From UBA2653 sp964572685 (lineage in GTDB: Bacteria > Pseudomonadota > Gammaproteobacteria > Legionellales > Legionellaceae): DNA of 20,158 nt. The position numbers were made by a program, and so were the translations under genes. Every line of letters starts with the position of its first letter. The stretch's first letter is position 1. Positions 9,301 through 15,380 of this stretch are shown here, in pieces. Under the pieces are notes generated by a model that was not told where the DNA came from, ran no database searches, and saw only the letters and a program-made list of their open reading frames with translations. The stretch is from assembly GCA_964572685.1 (NCBI GenBank), contig CAZNFJ010000034.1:1-20158 (forward strand), in the 5' to 3' direction.

Positions 9301-10564
9301 TGGGCCTGGCCTCAATAAAAGGTGTTTCAATTTTATCGATACATCCGCCGGTCATGCGGTATTTATATTGAATAATAAGGTTGGCGAAATCAGAAACTTT
9401 TTGAGAACAACGATAAGAAAGTTTGAGTTCTAAAGGCTGAATATGTAATTCACATTGATTAAAGAAAAATTGTTTAATAAACGGAAATCGGGAGAGATCA
9501 TCAAATAAGATTTGATGGTCACCTAATAAAACCGCGGTCTGAAGCCTTGAAAAATCGAGTAGTGTTTTGAGTTGTGCAAAAGAAAAATCTTGTGCTTCAT
9601 CAATAATTAAATACGTGGAATCGGTGGGTTTAGATACAGAGCTGAGATGTTTGGAGAAAAGTTCGTTTCCTAAATAACGTTGATAAAGTTGAAAAAGTGC
9701 CCATACTTGTTCTGGAGGGTTGGATAGATTGTATTGACGTTTACGGAATGCTTTATATTCTTGTAATGTTTCGAACCCACTGATAATTCGAAATTCTTTA
9801 AATAGGGCATCGCGAGATATTTTTCGAGCATCTTTATTTTTATAATGCCAGTCATGAAAATGTTCGATATCCACAATATTATTGTGTGAGATTTCTAAGG
9901 ATTGCTCGAGAAATTGCTGATAAGTCAGAAATTGGATATGCTCTGGAATATCATCTTGTTGCATACCCATCCAGATGTTTTGTACGTAATTTTTTAGTTG
10001 ATTAGACTCTGTTAAATAAATCACAGCTTGTTCTTGAGTTTTGGCTAATCGTTGCAGCAATTCAATGGCAACAGTGGTTTTACCAGAACCTGCAGGACCA
10101 TGAAGGACCATAGGGAAAGAGGCTTGAATGGCTTGTTCTTGGATTGAATTGAGTTCAATAAAATGTTGGTGAAGCAGGGCAGGACTTTTTTCTACGATCT
10201 CATCATGTTTATAGATAGGTAAATCAGGTTCGGTGACGGATGATGAGTCTGGTCTTGGTGAGAGATGCTGCAGATGATATTTGAGTGCGTGACGATGACG
10301 TAAAAATCGGCTTTTGGCATAATCATGATTAAGAATGACTTCAAGCAAGCAAATTTTATTTTGAAAAGTGGTAAAAAGAATTCTTGTATCATGTGAGTGA
10401 CGAATACTATAAATGGGGCTGATGGATTGGATGTGAAGCTTCTCTAATTGTAAATTGGCATACTCACCTAGTAAGAGTGCATCAATAGTTGTCCGATATT
10501 CTTCGGAATCATTGAGGTCATTGATACATTCTTTCCAATATAAAACATTCTTCATCTTAGGCAT
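6335..10564 (-). CDS. Giant SF1/UvrD-like helicase fused to C-terminal ankyrin repeats
   Basis: About 1,409 residues. Numbering is from ATG 10564; an upstream in-frame ATG at 10591 adds nine. Residues about 25-100 resemble a RelE/ParE-type toxin fold (tentative). Residues about 138-545 are a helicase core: Q-motif LNSIQEQA (138-145), Walker A GPAGSGKTT (156-164), DEAQD (322-326), LLGDHQ (346-351), LSYRCS (382-387), KGLEF (474-478) and VTRAQHRLII (532-541). Residues about 560-750 are helical and unassigned. Degenerate ankyrin-like units start near 760, and eight regular ones fill about 1057-1328. The tail ends in polar residues and FKF. The 10591 ATG touches a perfect -10 box, so a later start is likelier. 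Eukaryotic TRANK1-like proteins also combine an SF1 helicase with ankyrin repeats. A secreted effector or a defence/conflict ATPase is possible; neither is shown. It is a single gene on its strand. Confidence 0.9.
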   Translation of the reverse strand: MPKMKNVLYWKECINDLNDSEEYRTTIDALLLGEYANLQLEKLHIQSISPIYSIRHSHDTRILFTTFQNKICLLEVILNHDYAKSRFLRHRHALKYHLQHLSPRPDSSSVTEPDLPIYKHDEIVEKSPALLHQHFIELNSIQEQAIQASFPMVLHGPAGSGKTTVAIELLQRLAKTQEQAVIYLTESNQLKNYVQNIWMGMQQDDIPEHIQFLTYQQFLEQSLEISHNNIVDIEHFHDWHYKNKDARKISRDALFKEFRIISGFETLQEYKAFRKRQYNLSNPPEQVWALFQLYQRYLGNELFSKHLSSVSKPTDSTYLIIDEAQDFSFAQLKTLLDFSRLQTAVLLGDHQILFDDLSRFPFIKQFFFNQCELHIQPLELKLSYRCSQKVSDFANLIIQYKYRMTGGCIDKIETPFIEARPNILGCNEWFKTTAPQASDLQAQTFPSTWAIINFSNTPQSNFRHPIVFTPSECKGLEFETIILWKPFENMNKQLNALLKNSSINERFSLHRAKSNKADSTFLNDFNALITAVTRAQHRLIIVDSSQVEKNSFINQLHESCATIQIIYIEKEKIEPSEMWLEQVIYLLEKGFDTQAKRIFIEKLNHSEIEFNEFKEKNSSLSTTQISITSQTSIPQQTRSPQINIQLKSPGIACSVVLETFYKETNYQKAIEELFFKVKSKELLRLLNMPYPQKTLLQMFIDDEEYLKAFVYQLSMNKNIFSLIIKLAKDLSNICPTEESSLKKILKFIQTPKNNINPKQHNGLFHVATLMQEIDIMALCLNSGVSVNLLTPEGPPIIIISKHPAIDLNAFALLIQESADFNFKDMKGNTPLHYLVKNNRVNLIEYAFQHALNIDIHAVNANGKTAILQAATHDHFDCYKILIKYGANPFLANQSLYENYLFQTEKIQYLEYTFEHPHLLEIFNQNKIDCLISAISNKKTRLRDFIKNLVNLNHRNHLGQTPLLFAASTKQKIDILKALYSPEVDLDAFDSSGNNLFYYLEQFYDLSSIKYFKSQGMKLSYAFQQSGLPLKRAIQNKQEEYALFLALEADTNQTTLIGETELHIAVNLGCLKIAQALLAKEEIKPNQPMKGGLTPLYIATYKGYLDIVQELLKKEGIDPNQSISIGETPLHIAVKNGHRAVIEALLKAPNINPNQATPNGVTPLHVAVEIGHLEVVQTLLNAANINPNPTTPNGLTPLHIAAKNGRQNIVQELLKVNGIDPNKTIMNGETPLFISAQMGHLDVVQTLLNAPNIKSNLSKKNGSTPLFVAAEKDFPEIVQELLKIEGIDPNQPLPNGATPLFIAAQNNNLQIVEQLLLHEKIDISLPLKSTQDALEEFVRNKEPGNPGLAERMNAHIHHYKENFPGETIIEIKPIEIAFIMGHSNVQNALAQFQPPEPSTNDETISRQFKF
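6581..7396 (-). repeat. Eight tandem 102-bp ankyrin-encoding units
   Basis: Each unit begins with Gly of a GxTPLxIA-type motif and is exactly 34 codons, giving glycines at residues 1057, 1091, 1125, 1159, 1193, 1227, 1261 and 1295 of the helicase-ankyrin protein. Canonical ankyrin repeats have 33 residues. Two unit types recur: one with IVQELLK..GIDPN and one with VVQTLLNA.NI. The last unit is the most degenerate. Confidence 0.9.
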
Positions 10565-10591
10565 TTTCCACCATGAGTATTGAAGGAGCAT

Positions 10592-10620
10592 ATTATACCA
10601 TGATTCGCTCTATTTGTATT
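10592..10620 (-). promoter_or_regulatory. Extended -10 promoter for the helicase-ankyrin gene
   Basis: On the - strand TATAAT (10597 down to 10592) is preceded by TGG, a perfect extended -10. AATACA (10620 down to 10615) sits 17 bases upstream as a half-match -35. Transcription would begin near 10585, downstream of the first in-frame ATG, which favours the start at 10564. Confidence 0.55.
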
Positions 10621-10647
10621 TTTTTGAATAAAAAAATAGCTTTAAAT

Positions 10648-10677
10648 TTGCTCACCGCAGTTAAATTATGGTATAAT
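10648..10677 (+). promoter_or_regulatory. Extended -10 promoter for the small exported peptide gene
   Basis: TGGTATAAT (10669-10677) is a perfect extended -10; TTGCTC (10648-10653) lies 18 bases upstream of TATAAT as a partial -35. The ten bases ATGGTATAAT are the exact reverse complement of 10592-10601, so the two divergent promoters are mirror images about 66 bp apart. Confidence 0.55.
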
Positions 10678-10706
10678 TTTTACTCAGTTGATTGATGAGG
10701 TGCCCC

Positions 10707-10880
10707 ATGAAATATTTATTTGTTCTCGTTTTAATAAGTCTATCTTGTTGTGCTTGGTCTTTAGATCATCATCAAGTTATTAAAAAAAATATGTATAAAA
10801 AACAGCATCTGTTTGATAATCAAACCAGTCTTACTCAGTTACGTAAAATGCAAATTTACCGACTGAATCATGGTATTTGA
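10707..10880 (+). CDS. Small exported peptide, 57 aa, unknown function
   Basis: ATG 10707 is chosen because GAGG (10697-10700) lies six bases upstream; TTG 10692 and ATG 10695 in the same frame lack this. The first 18 or so residues (MKYLFVLVLISLSCCAWS) form a signal peptide with a likely cut after AWS. The Cys pair does not fit a lipobox well. The mature part, about 39 residues, is basic and rich in His, Lys and Gln, with no cysteine. A strong extended -10 promoter directly upstream supports that it is expressed. Downstream, AAAAATA GGG TATTTTT is an AT-only hairpin of doubtful terminator value. I do not recognise the family. Confidence 0.6.
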   Translation: MKYLFVLVLISLSCCAWSLDHHQVIKKNMYKKQHLFDNQTSLTQLRKMQIYRLNHGI

Positions 10881-10980
10881 TATTTCAAAAATAGGGTATT
10901 TTTTAAAATGAATGTTTCAGGCTTGCTATATATCCTTTGATAATGTCAAAATAGTAAGATTCAAAACTGATGATTAATTC

Positions 10981-12321
10981 ATGATTAAATACCGTTATCA
11001 GCACGATATCAAACCACTTTTGAAATTAGTTATTCCACTAGTCATGACTGGCTTAATTGGTGGTCTAGTTTATTTTTTTCAAACCTTGTTTTTGGCGCAT
11101 ATTGGCGCCAAAGCGTTGGCAGCCGGCGCTTTAGTCAGTTGGTTAAACTGGGTTTTGGTGGTTGTGGTTTTTGGCATTTTAGGTGCGATCAATATTTTAG
11201 TTGCTCATTTTTTTGGTGCCAAAAAATATCATGAGATTTGTCGTGTCACTCGAGATGGGTTGATTATTGCTCTTTTGTTATGGTTTCCGACTTGTTTTCT
11301 ATTTTGGAATATGGCCCCCATTTTTCTGGTTTTTGGACAAAAACCTGCTATTGTTGCATTAGCGATCCCTTATTTACATGCCCTAGCTTATGGGTTATTG
11401 CCTAACTTTTTAATGATTGCGCTATTAGAACTGATGATAGGGCTTGGCAATACGCGAATAGTCATTTTCATTACCGCATTATCGGTTGTTTTAACGATTT
11501 TCTTTAGTTACGTATTGATGTTTGGATTATATGGGTTCCCAAATCTTGGCATTGCAGGTGCTGGCTGGGGTTGTACAGTCAGCAATATCTTGACGTTTTT
11601 ATTTTTTTTCTTGTATTTGATTTTTCATCACCAATATCGAAATTATCTGGTTCATGTTTTTCATTTGAGTGGCCCTTTTCATCTTTTGGAACTTTTTCAG
11701 ATAGGTCTTCCTATGGGGCTGATGTATTTTGTTGAAGTTGGTTTCTTTTTTGTATTGAGTTTATTAATTGGTGCTTATGGTCACGAATTATTGGCGGCCA
11801 ATCAAATCGCTTTACAATATTTAGGTATACTCATTGGTGCCATATTCAGTATTGCGCAGGCCATAACCGTGCGCATGGGACATTTAATAGGCGCTCATCA
11901 AAAACAAGAGGCGCATCGCGCTAGTCAGTGGGGTAGTTTAATGGCCATTGGTTTTGTTTTAATATTTTCAATGACCCAATGGTTAATGCCTGCCCATTTT
12001 ATTGGATTGGATTTTGATGTCCATCTCCCACAAAATTATACTTTAGTAAGAGATGCAAAAATATTTTTATATTTGTGTGGTATTTTTCAAATCTTTGAAG
12101 CCATTCGTTTATCGATGTTTGGTGCACTTCGTGCATTGAAAGATACACATTTTACTCTCTGGTGCTCTTTTGTAACCTTTTGGATCATCGCTTTACCCCT
12201 GGGAATTTTACTTGAAAAGTTATTTTGGGATCAAGGAAGAGGGTTATGGGTTGGTATGATATTGGCCAATATTTTTAGTGTGATTTGGCTCAAATATCGT
12301 TTAAAGCAAAAGTTTCGTTGA
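10981..12321 (+). CDS. MATE family multidrug/toxin efflux transporter
   Basis: This is a 446-residue inner-membrane protein with about twelve hydrophobic helices in two halves, as in NorM/DinF-type MATE exporters that expel cationic drugs or metabolites in exchange for Na+ or H+. The N-terminal half has the family pattern IPLVMTGLIGGLVYFFQTLF, then HIGAKALAAGAL, and later VAHFFGAKKYHE. The second half has GLPMGLMYFVEVGFFF and LLAANQIALQYLG. The length is normal. ATG 10981 has no clear ribosome binding site, and I see no convincing promoter in the 100 bp before it. It stands alone on the strand, 100 bp after the small peptide gene. The substrate cannot be predicted from sequence. Confidence 0.93.
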   Translation: MIKYRYQHDIKPLLKLVIPLVMTGLIGGLVYFFQTLFLAHIGAKALAAGALVSWLNWVLVVVVFGILGAINILVAHFFGAKKYHEICRVTRDGLIIALLLWFPTCFLFWNMAPIFLVFGQKPAIVALAIPYLHALAYGLLPNFLMIALLELMIGLGNTRIVIFITALSVVLTIFFSYVLMFGLYGFPNLGIAGAGWGCTVSNILTFLFFFLYLIFHHQYRNYLVHVFHLSGPFHLLELFQIGLPMGLMYFVEVGFFFVLSLLIGAYGHELLAANQIALQYLGILIGAIFSIAQAITVRMGHLIGAHQKQEAHRASQWGSLMAIGFVLIFSMTQWLMPAHFIGLDFDVHLPQNYTLVRDAKIFLYLCGIFQIFEAIRLSMFGALRALKDTHFTLWCSFVTFWIIALPLGILLEKLFWDQGRGLWVGMILANIFSVIWLKYRLKQKFR

Positions 12322-12442
12322 TTCTATCAATGTCGATGTAATGTATCCTAACAAAGAGAGGCTTGCTCTATCGACAAGGACTGGATTTTTTAAAATTTGC
12401 ATACTATTATTTATATAACAGACTTTTAAAAGGATACTTGCT

Positions 12443-12640
12443 ATGTGTAAAATATCTCGAAATATATGTATTGCAGTAATTTTATCTGGAATTGGCCTAT
12501 TTTCTTCAACAGTAACTTTCGCGAAGGCTTGTTCATCCGCGCATGATTCAAAAAGTTGTAAAGCGTGTTGTGGAGCAATTCAAGGGGGTTATCATAAGTC
12601 GCCTTGGAACGGTCATTCATGTAATTGTCATTGGAAGTAA
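12443..12640 (+). CDS. Small exported cysteine-rich protein, 65 aa
   Basis: A signal peptide (residues 1 to about 27, ending STVTFA) is followed by a mature part of about 38 residues with six cysteines: single Cys at the start, SCKACC in the middle, and CNC near the end. It also has three histidines and an NGHSCNCHWK tail. Spacing and composition suggest disulfides or metal binding in the periplasm or outside. AAAAGG lies about nine bases before the ATG; TATAAC (12414-12419) is a possible -10. A strong hairpin follows immediately. It is comparable in design, but not clearly related, to the Cys-rich gene at 18639-18794. Family unknown. Confidence 0.65.
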   Translation: MCKISRNICIAVILSGIGLFSSTVTFAKACSSAHDSKSCKACCGAIQGGYHKSPWNGHSCNCHWK

Positions 12641-12644
12641 CTAC

Positions 12645-12681
12645 TCATACCCAAAAACCGCTTCTCGGCAATTGGGTATGA
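12645..12681. terminator. Strong hairpin after the Cys-rich gene
   Basis: TCATACCCAA (12645-12654) pairs perfectly with TTGGGTATGA (12672-12681), and inside it CCG and CGG form a small second stem around CTTCT. It begins five bases after the stop codon. No T-run follows on either strand, so it may be a factor-dependent or 3'-stabilising hairpin rather than a classical intrinsic terminator. Confidence 0.45.
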
Positions 12682-12699
12682 AAGCATAAGAGTTGAATG

Positions 12700-13000
12700 T
12701 TATAAGGGAATTGAGTCAGACATTGCCATATTGATAGCAATCAAAGGATTAATTCCCTGGTTTTTCATGGTTTGCAAGTAGCTGAATATTCGACAATAGG
12801 CTTGAGCGTATTATACTGTACGAAAACACCCTGAGACTTTCTGCTTTACCTTAGTCATTCTGAGGTCGCGCTCAGCTCTATTATTGGTGAATGGAACATG
12901 AGGTAATTTGGCAAATAATAAGACAGCGAAAGAATGCTCAGTGAGTCGTTCCCAAAAGTTGTGGGCATCTGATTTAGCAATACGTCCACGTCCTTTAATA
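12700..13000 (-). pseudogene. IS66-family transposase, C-terminal remnant with in-frame stop
   Basis: Reading the - strand from about 13000 to the TAA at 12700-12702 gives the C-terminal end of an IS66 transposase: GRIAKSDAHNFWERL, then VPFTNNRAERDLRMTKVKQK, VSGCFRT, YCRIFSYLQTMKNQGINPL. NNRAERDLRM is the signature around the last acidic catalytic residue. A TAA codon sits between CFRTV and YAQAY, and everything N-terminal is missing. The copy is therefore dead. The missing part is replaced by the left end of another insertion sequence at about 13001. Confidence 0.85.
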
Positions 13001-13219
13001 GACCTCTTTCGAAACTAGCAAATTAATCAATTTTCTGTTAAAAAAGCTCCAACATAAGGAGCTGTAATGATTTACCCTCAAATTAAAGGATTAGAAGACA
13101 AAAAATTCCGTCGACTTATTGGCGTAAAACGCAGTACGTTTGAGAAAATGATAACTCATGTTACGCACGGACACATCAACAAGCCATGGATTTTAATTCC
13201 CTCATCGCGATTTGATTAG
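13001..13219 (+). mobile_element. Left end of a truncated IS5-type insertion sequence
   Basis: The likely terminal inverted repeat starts at GACCTCTTTCGAAACTAGC (13001-13019), exactly where IS66 homology stops, so this element probably inserted into the IS66 copy. A leader of about 50 bases and a truncated transposase reading frame follow. No right-hand copy of the repeat is present downstream, so the rest has been deleted. Assignment to the IS5 superfamily rests on the resemblance of the encoded N-terminus. Confidence 0.55.
13067..13219 (+). pseudogene. Truncated IS5-type transposase, N-terminal 50 residues
   Basis: The frame opens MIYPQIKGLEDKKFRRLIGV and continues KRSTFEKMI, the helix-turn-helix N-terminus typical of IS5-superfamily transposases. 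Similarity appears to end near residue 33, and a TAG follows at 13217-13219; the DDE catalytic domain is absent. Its AAGGAG ribosome binding site lies within a hairpin: AGCTCC (13045-13050) pairs with GGAGCT (13058-13063). Such hairpins can block translation from read-through transcripts in some insertion sequences. Confidence 0.6.
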
Positions 13220-13361
13220 CTCGAACAATCAATTTATATTTGATAGCAACAGGACGCAAATTTTAATGGCTTTTAGCTACGAGGCAAGAGTTGGTGCGTA
13301 AATCATCACTAATTTTTTATCAAAACAATTTGATTTTTGTATTTTTTGCTATACTTAGCTA
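13220..13361. other. Intergenic remnant without recognisable gene
   Basis: Together with the IS fragments this completes a stretch of about 745 bases (12641-13385) with no intact gene. All six frames here are broken and I recognise no protein or RNA. It is probably decayed element or flanking DNA. Confidence 0.5.
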
Positions 13362-13367
13362 TATAAT
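13362..13367 (+). promoter_or_regulatory. Candidate -10 box for the charged 79-aa protein gene
   Basis: TATAAT is a perfect -10, 18 bases before the ATG at 13386. The best -35 candidate, TTGTAT (13337-13342), is 19 bases upstream, which is long. AAGG at 13375-13378 could be the ribosome binding site. Confidence 0.35.
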
Positions 13368-13385
13368 CATCAATAAGGTAAAAAA

Positions 13386-13625
13386 ATGAGCTTGCACTGG
13401 GATGATAAAAGGCATTTGAGTTCTGAGAATTTTGAAGATGATATTGACGCAGATGCTTATGCAGATTGGGATAAAGAAATAGAGCATTCCGTTAGTAAAA
13501 ATCAAAAAAAACAGTTGGTCAAGAAAAAACTGGAAGAACGTCTTGAACAAAAAAAACTTCGCTATGACATCAATGATTATGATGAAGATTTAGAAGATTT
13601 TGATTGGGAACGTTACGACAAATGA
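13386..13625 (+). CDS. Small highly charged protein, 79 aa, unknown function
   Basis: A soluble, very hydrophilic protein with three zones: an acidic N-terminus (EDDIDADAYADWDKE), a Lys/Glu-rich central helix that could be coiled coil (KKQLVKKKLEERLEQKKL, about 40-57), and an acidic tail with aromatic residues (NDYDEDLEDFDWERYDK). The arrangement faintly recalls the small PA3496-type gammaproteobacterial proteins, but this is a guess. A -10 box and AAGG precede it. Its last 13 bases overlap the 3' end of folD on the other strand, a convergent overlap with no terminator visible between them. Confidence 0.6.
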   Translation: MSLHWDDKRHLSSENFEDDIDADAYADWDKEIEHSVSKNQKKQLVKKKLEERLEQKKLRYDINDYDEDLEDFDWERYDK

Positions 13626-14461
13626 TGCTGATATTTGTAGGCCTGTATCAGATTTTGTAAAAGTGTCGATATGGTCATTGGACCAACACCACCCGGCACT
13701 GGTGACACGGCTTTGACTTTAGTTCTAGCGATTTCAAAATCGATGTCACCTCGAATTTTTCCATCCGTGGTACGATGAATACCCACATCAATGATGATAT
13801 GTTCTGAGTGAAGTCTGTTGGCATCAATAATATTTTGATTTCCAGTCGCCACAATGATCAATTGATTATCTTCTATTTTCTTTTCTAAATTTTTGGTTTT
13901 AGTATGACATAAAGTAACGGTTGCTTTTTTAATCAACAACTCCAAAGCCATGGGGCGCCCAACAATTCTGGAGGTTCCTAAGATAATGGTATCCATCCCT
14001 TGTAAATCAATTTTATAGTGTTCTAGTAATTGAATGATGCCAAAAGGCGTACAAGGTCTTAAGAAAGGAGATGCACTGGCTAAACGACCTAAATTATAAG
14101 GATGGAATCCATCTACATCTTTTTCAGGTGGGATGTGTTCAATAATTTGAGAAGGATTGATATGCTGTGGTAATGGAAATTGCACCAGAATGCCATGAAT
14201 ATTGGGGTTTTTTCCATGTTGTTGTAAAATGTTGATGAGCGCTGCTTCACTGATAGTGAGGGGGTGTTCTTCGATATCACATAAAATACCCACTTTCTGA
14301 CAAGCATTTTTTTTTCGTTGTACATAAATCTGGGAAGCAGGATTGTCACCCACCAGAATTACTTTTAATACGGGTTGACCGGGTAGTTGACAAATTTCAA
14401 GGGCAATATGGTTTTGAATTTGTTGTGCAAGAGCAATACTTGAGAGGATTTCAGCGGTCAT
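13613..14461 (-). CDS. folD: Bifunctional methylenetetrahydrofolate dehydrogenase/cyclohydrolase
   Basis: FolD interconverts 5,10-methylene-, methenyl- and 10-formyl-tetrahydrofolate with NADP+, supplying one-carbon units for purine and formyl-Met-tRNA synthesis. The 282-residue protein has the catalytic Tyr46 and Lys50 in IYVQRKKNAC, LVQFPLP (92-98), EKDVDGFHP (113-121), PCTPFG, the nucleotide-binding GTSRIVGRP (162-170) and PVPGGVGPMT (254-263). The length is normal. ATG 14461 is preferred to the TTG three codons upstream, since MTAEIL matches the usual N-terminus; no clear ribosome binding site is seen. It is divergent from truA and convergent with the charged 79-residue protein gene. Confidence 0.96.
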   Translation of the reverse strand: MTAEILSSIALAQQIQNHIALEICQLPGQPVLKVILVGDNPASQIYVQRKKNACQKVGILCDIEEHPLTISEAALINILQQHGKNPNIHGILVQFPLPQHINPSQIIEHIPPEKDVDGFHPYNLGRLASASPFLRPCTPFGIIQLLEHYKIDLQGMDTIILGTSRIVGRPMALELLIKKATVTLCHTKTKNLEKKIEDNQLIIVATGNQNIIDANRLHSEHIIIDVGIHRTTDGKIRGDIDFEIARTKVKAVSPVPGGVGPMTISTLLQNLIQAYKYQHHLS

Positions 14462-14490
14462 GTGATTCAATTTTAAAAAAACATAAAAAA

Positions 14491-14518
14491 ATTATATAAT
14501 AACTACATATATTCACAA
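14491..14518 (-). promoter_or_regulatory. Promoter of folD
   Basis: On the - strand TTGTGA (14518 down to 14513), 16 bases, then TATAAT (14496 down to 14491), about 30 bases before the folD ATG. The -10 lies in the palindrome ATTATATAAT, so it could also be read rightwards. Confidence 0.5.
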
Positions 14519-14579
14519 TCATTTTGTAGACAATCAAGCTACAATCGTATAGATTTTAGTTATTTTATTGAGATTATTC

Positions 14580-15368
14580 ATGCGAATTGCCCTAAAAGTT
14601 GAATATGATGGCAGTCAATATCATGGCTGGCAAGCTCAACAGTCTTTAAGAACAGTACAATTCCACTTAGAGTCGGCTTTATCTAAAGTTGCCAATCATG
14701 ATGTTGATGTGGTCTGTGCGGGGCGCACCGATACGGGTGTGCATGCTACCCATCAAATCGTTCATTTCGATACAGAAAATCATCGTTCATTGCGTAGCTG
14801 GATTCATGGCACCAATACTCATTTGCCTAAAGATGTCTGTGTTAAGCAATCCTTCAATGTACCCGATACTTTTCACGCACGTTATTCAGCCGTTCTGCGC
14901 CGTTATCGTTATGTGATTTACAATTCATCGGTCAGACCAGCTTTATCGCGTAGTCATGTCGCTTGGCAATATCGCCAATTAGAGCATGGGCAAATGCATC
15001 AGGCTGCTCAACATTTAATTGGTGAACACGATTTTACTTCCTTTCGTTCGGTCGAATGTCAATCAAAAACGCCGTTTCGTGAAATCAAGTCTATCAAGGT
15101 ATTTCGCCAACATCATTTTGTGATCATGGATATCGCTGCTAATGCCTTCTTGCATCATATGGTACGTAATATTGCTGGTGTGCTGATAGCAGTGGGTTCC
15201 GGTCGTCAACCTCCTGAATATGTGAGACAGGTTCTACAAGCTAAAGATAGACGGCTTGGGGCTGAAACGGCCTCACCTTATGGTTTATATCTCACAGGTG
15301 TCACCTATCCAGAATCTTTTGGAATCCCCAATGAAACACTGGGGCCATGGTTTTTAGTATCATTTTAA
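14580..15368 (+). CDS. truA: tRNA pseudouridine(38-40) synthase
   Basis: TruA isomerises uridines 38-40 in the anticodon arm of many tRNAs. The 262-residue protein starts MRIALKVEYDGSQYHGWQ, the typical N-terminus, and carries the catalytic Asp51 in CAGRTDTGVHA. Further family segments are FHARYSAVLRRYRYVI, EHDFTSFRS and AFLHHMVRNIAGVLIAVGSG. The in-frame TTG at 14568 is rejected because ATG 14580 matches the family and has TTGAGA upstream. It leads a compact block with glnS (12 bp gap) and cysS, so the three tRNA-related genes are probably co-transcribed. TTGTAG (14524) and TATAGA (14548), 18 bases apart, are a possible weak promoter. Confidence 0.96.
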   Translation: MRIALKVEYDGSQYHGWQAQQSLRTVQFHLESALSKVANHDVDVVCAGRTDTGVHATHQIVHFDTENHRSLRSWIHGTNTHLPKDVCVKQSFNVPDTFHARYSAVLRRYRYVIYNSSVRPALSRSHVAWQYRQLEHGQMHQAAQHLIGEHDFTSFRSVECQSKTPFREIKSIKVFRQHHFVIMDIAANAFLHHMVRNIAGVLIAVGSGRQPPEYVRQVLQAKDRRLGAETASPYGLYLTGVTYPESFGIPNETLGPWFLVSF

Positions 15369-15380
15369 AGGTTAAAATTT

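Noticed and set aside
8976..9433. Open frames on the + strand inside the helicase-ankyrin gene
   Set aside because: They are shadows of the helicase coding sequence, with no ribosome binding site or recognisable product.
12700..13000. A functional IS66 transposase
   Set aside because: Only the C-terminal end is present and a TAA interrupts it between CFRTV and YAQAY.
13220..13340. Possible second transposase fragment on the - strand
   Set aside because: Some frames look protein-like over short stretches but are broken by stops, and I could not match them to any family.
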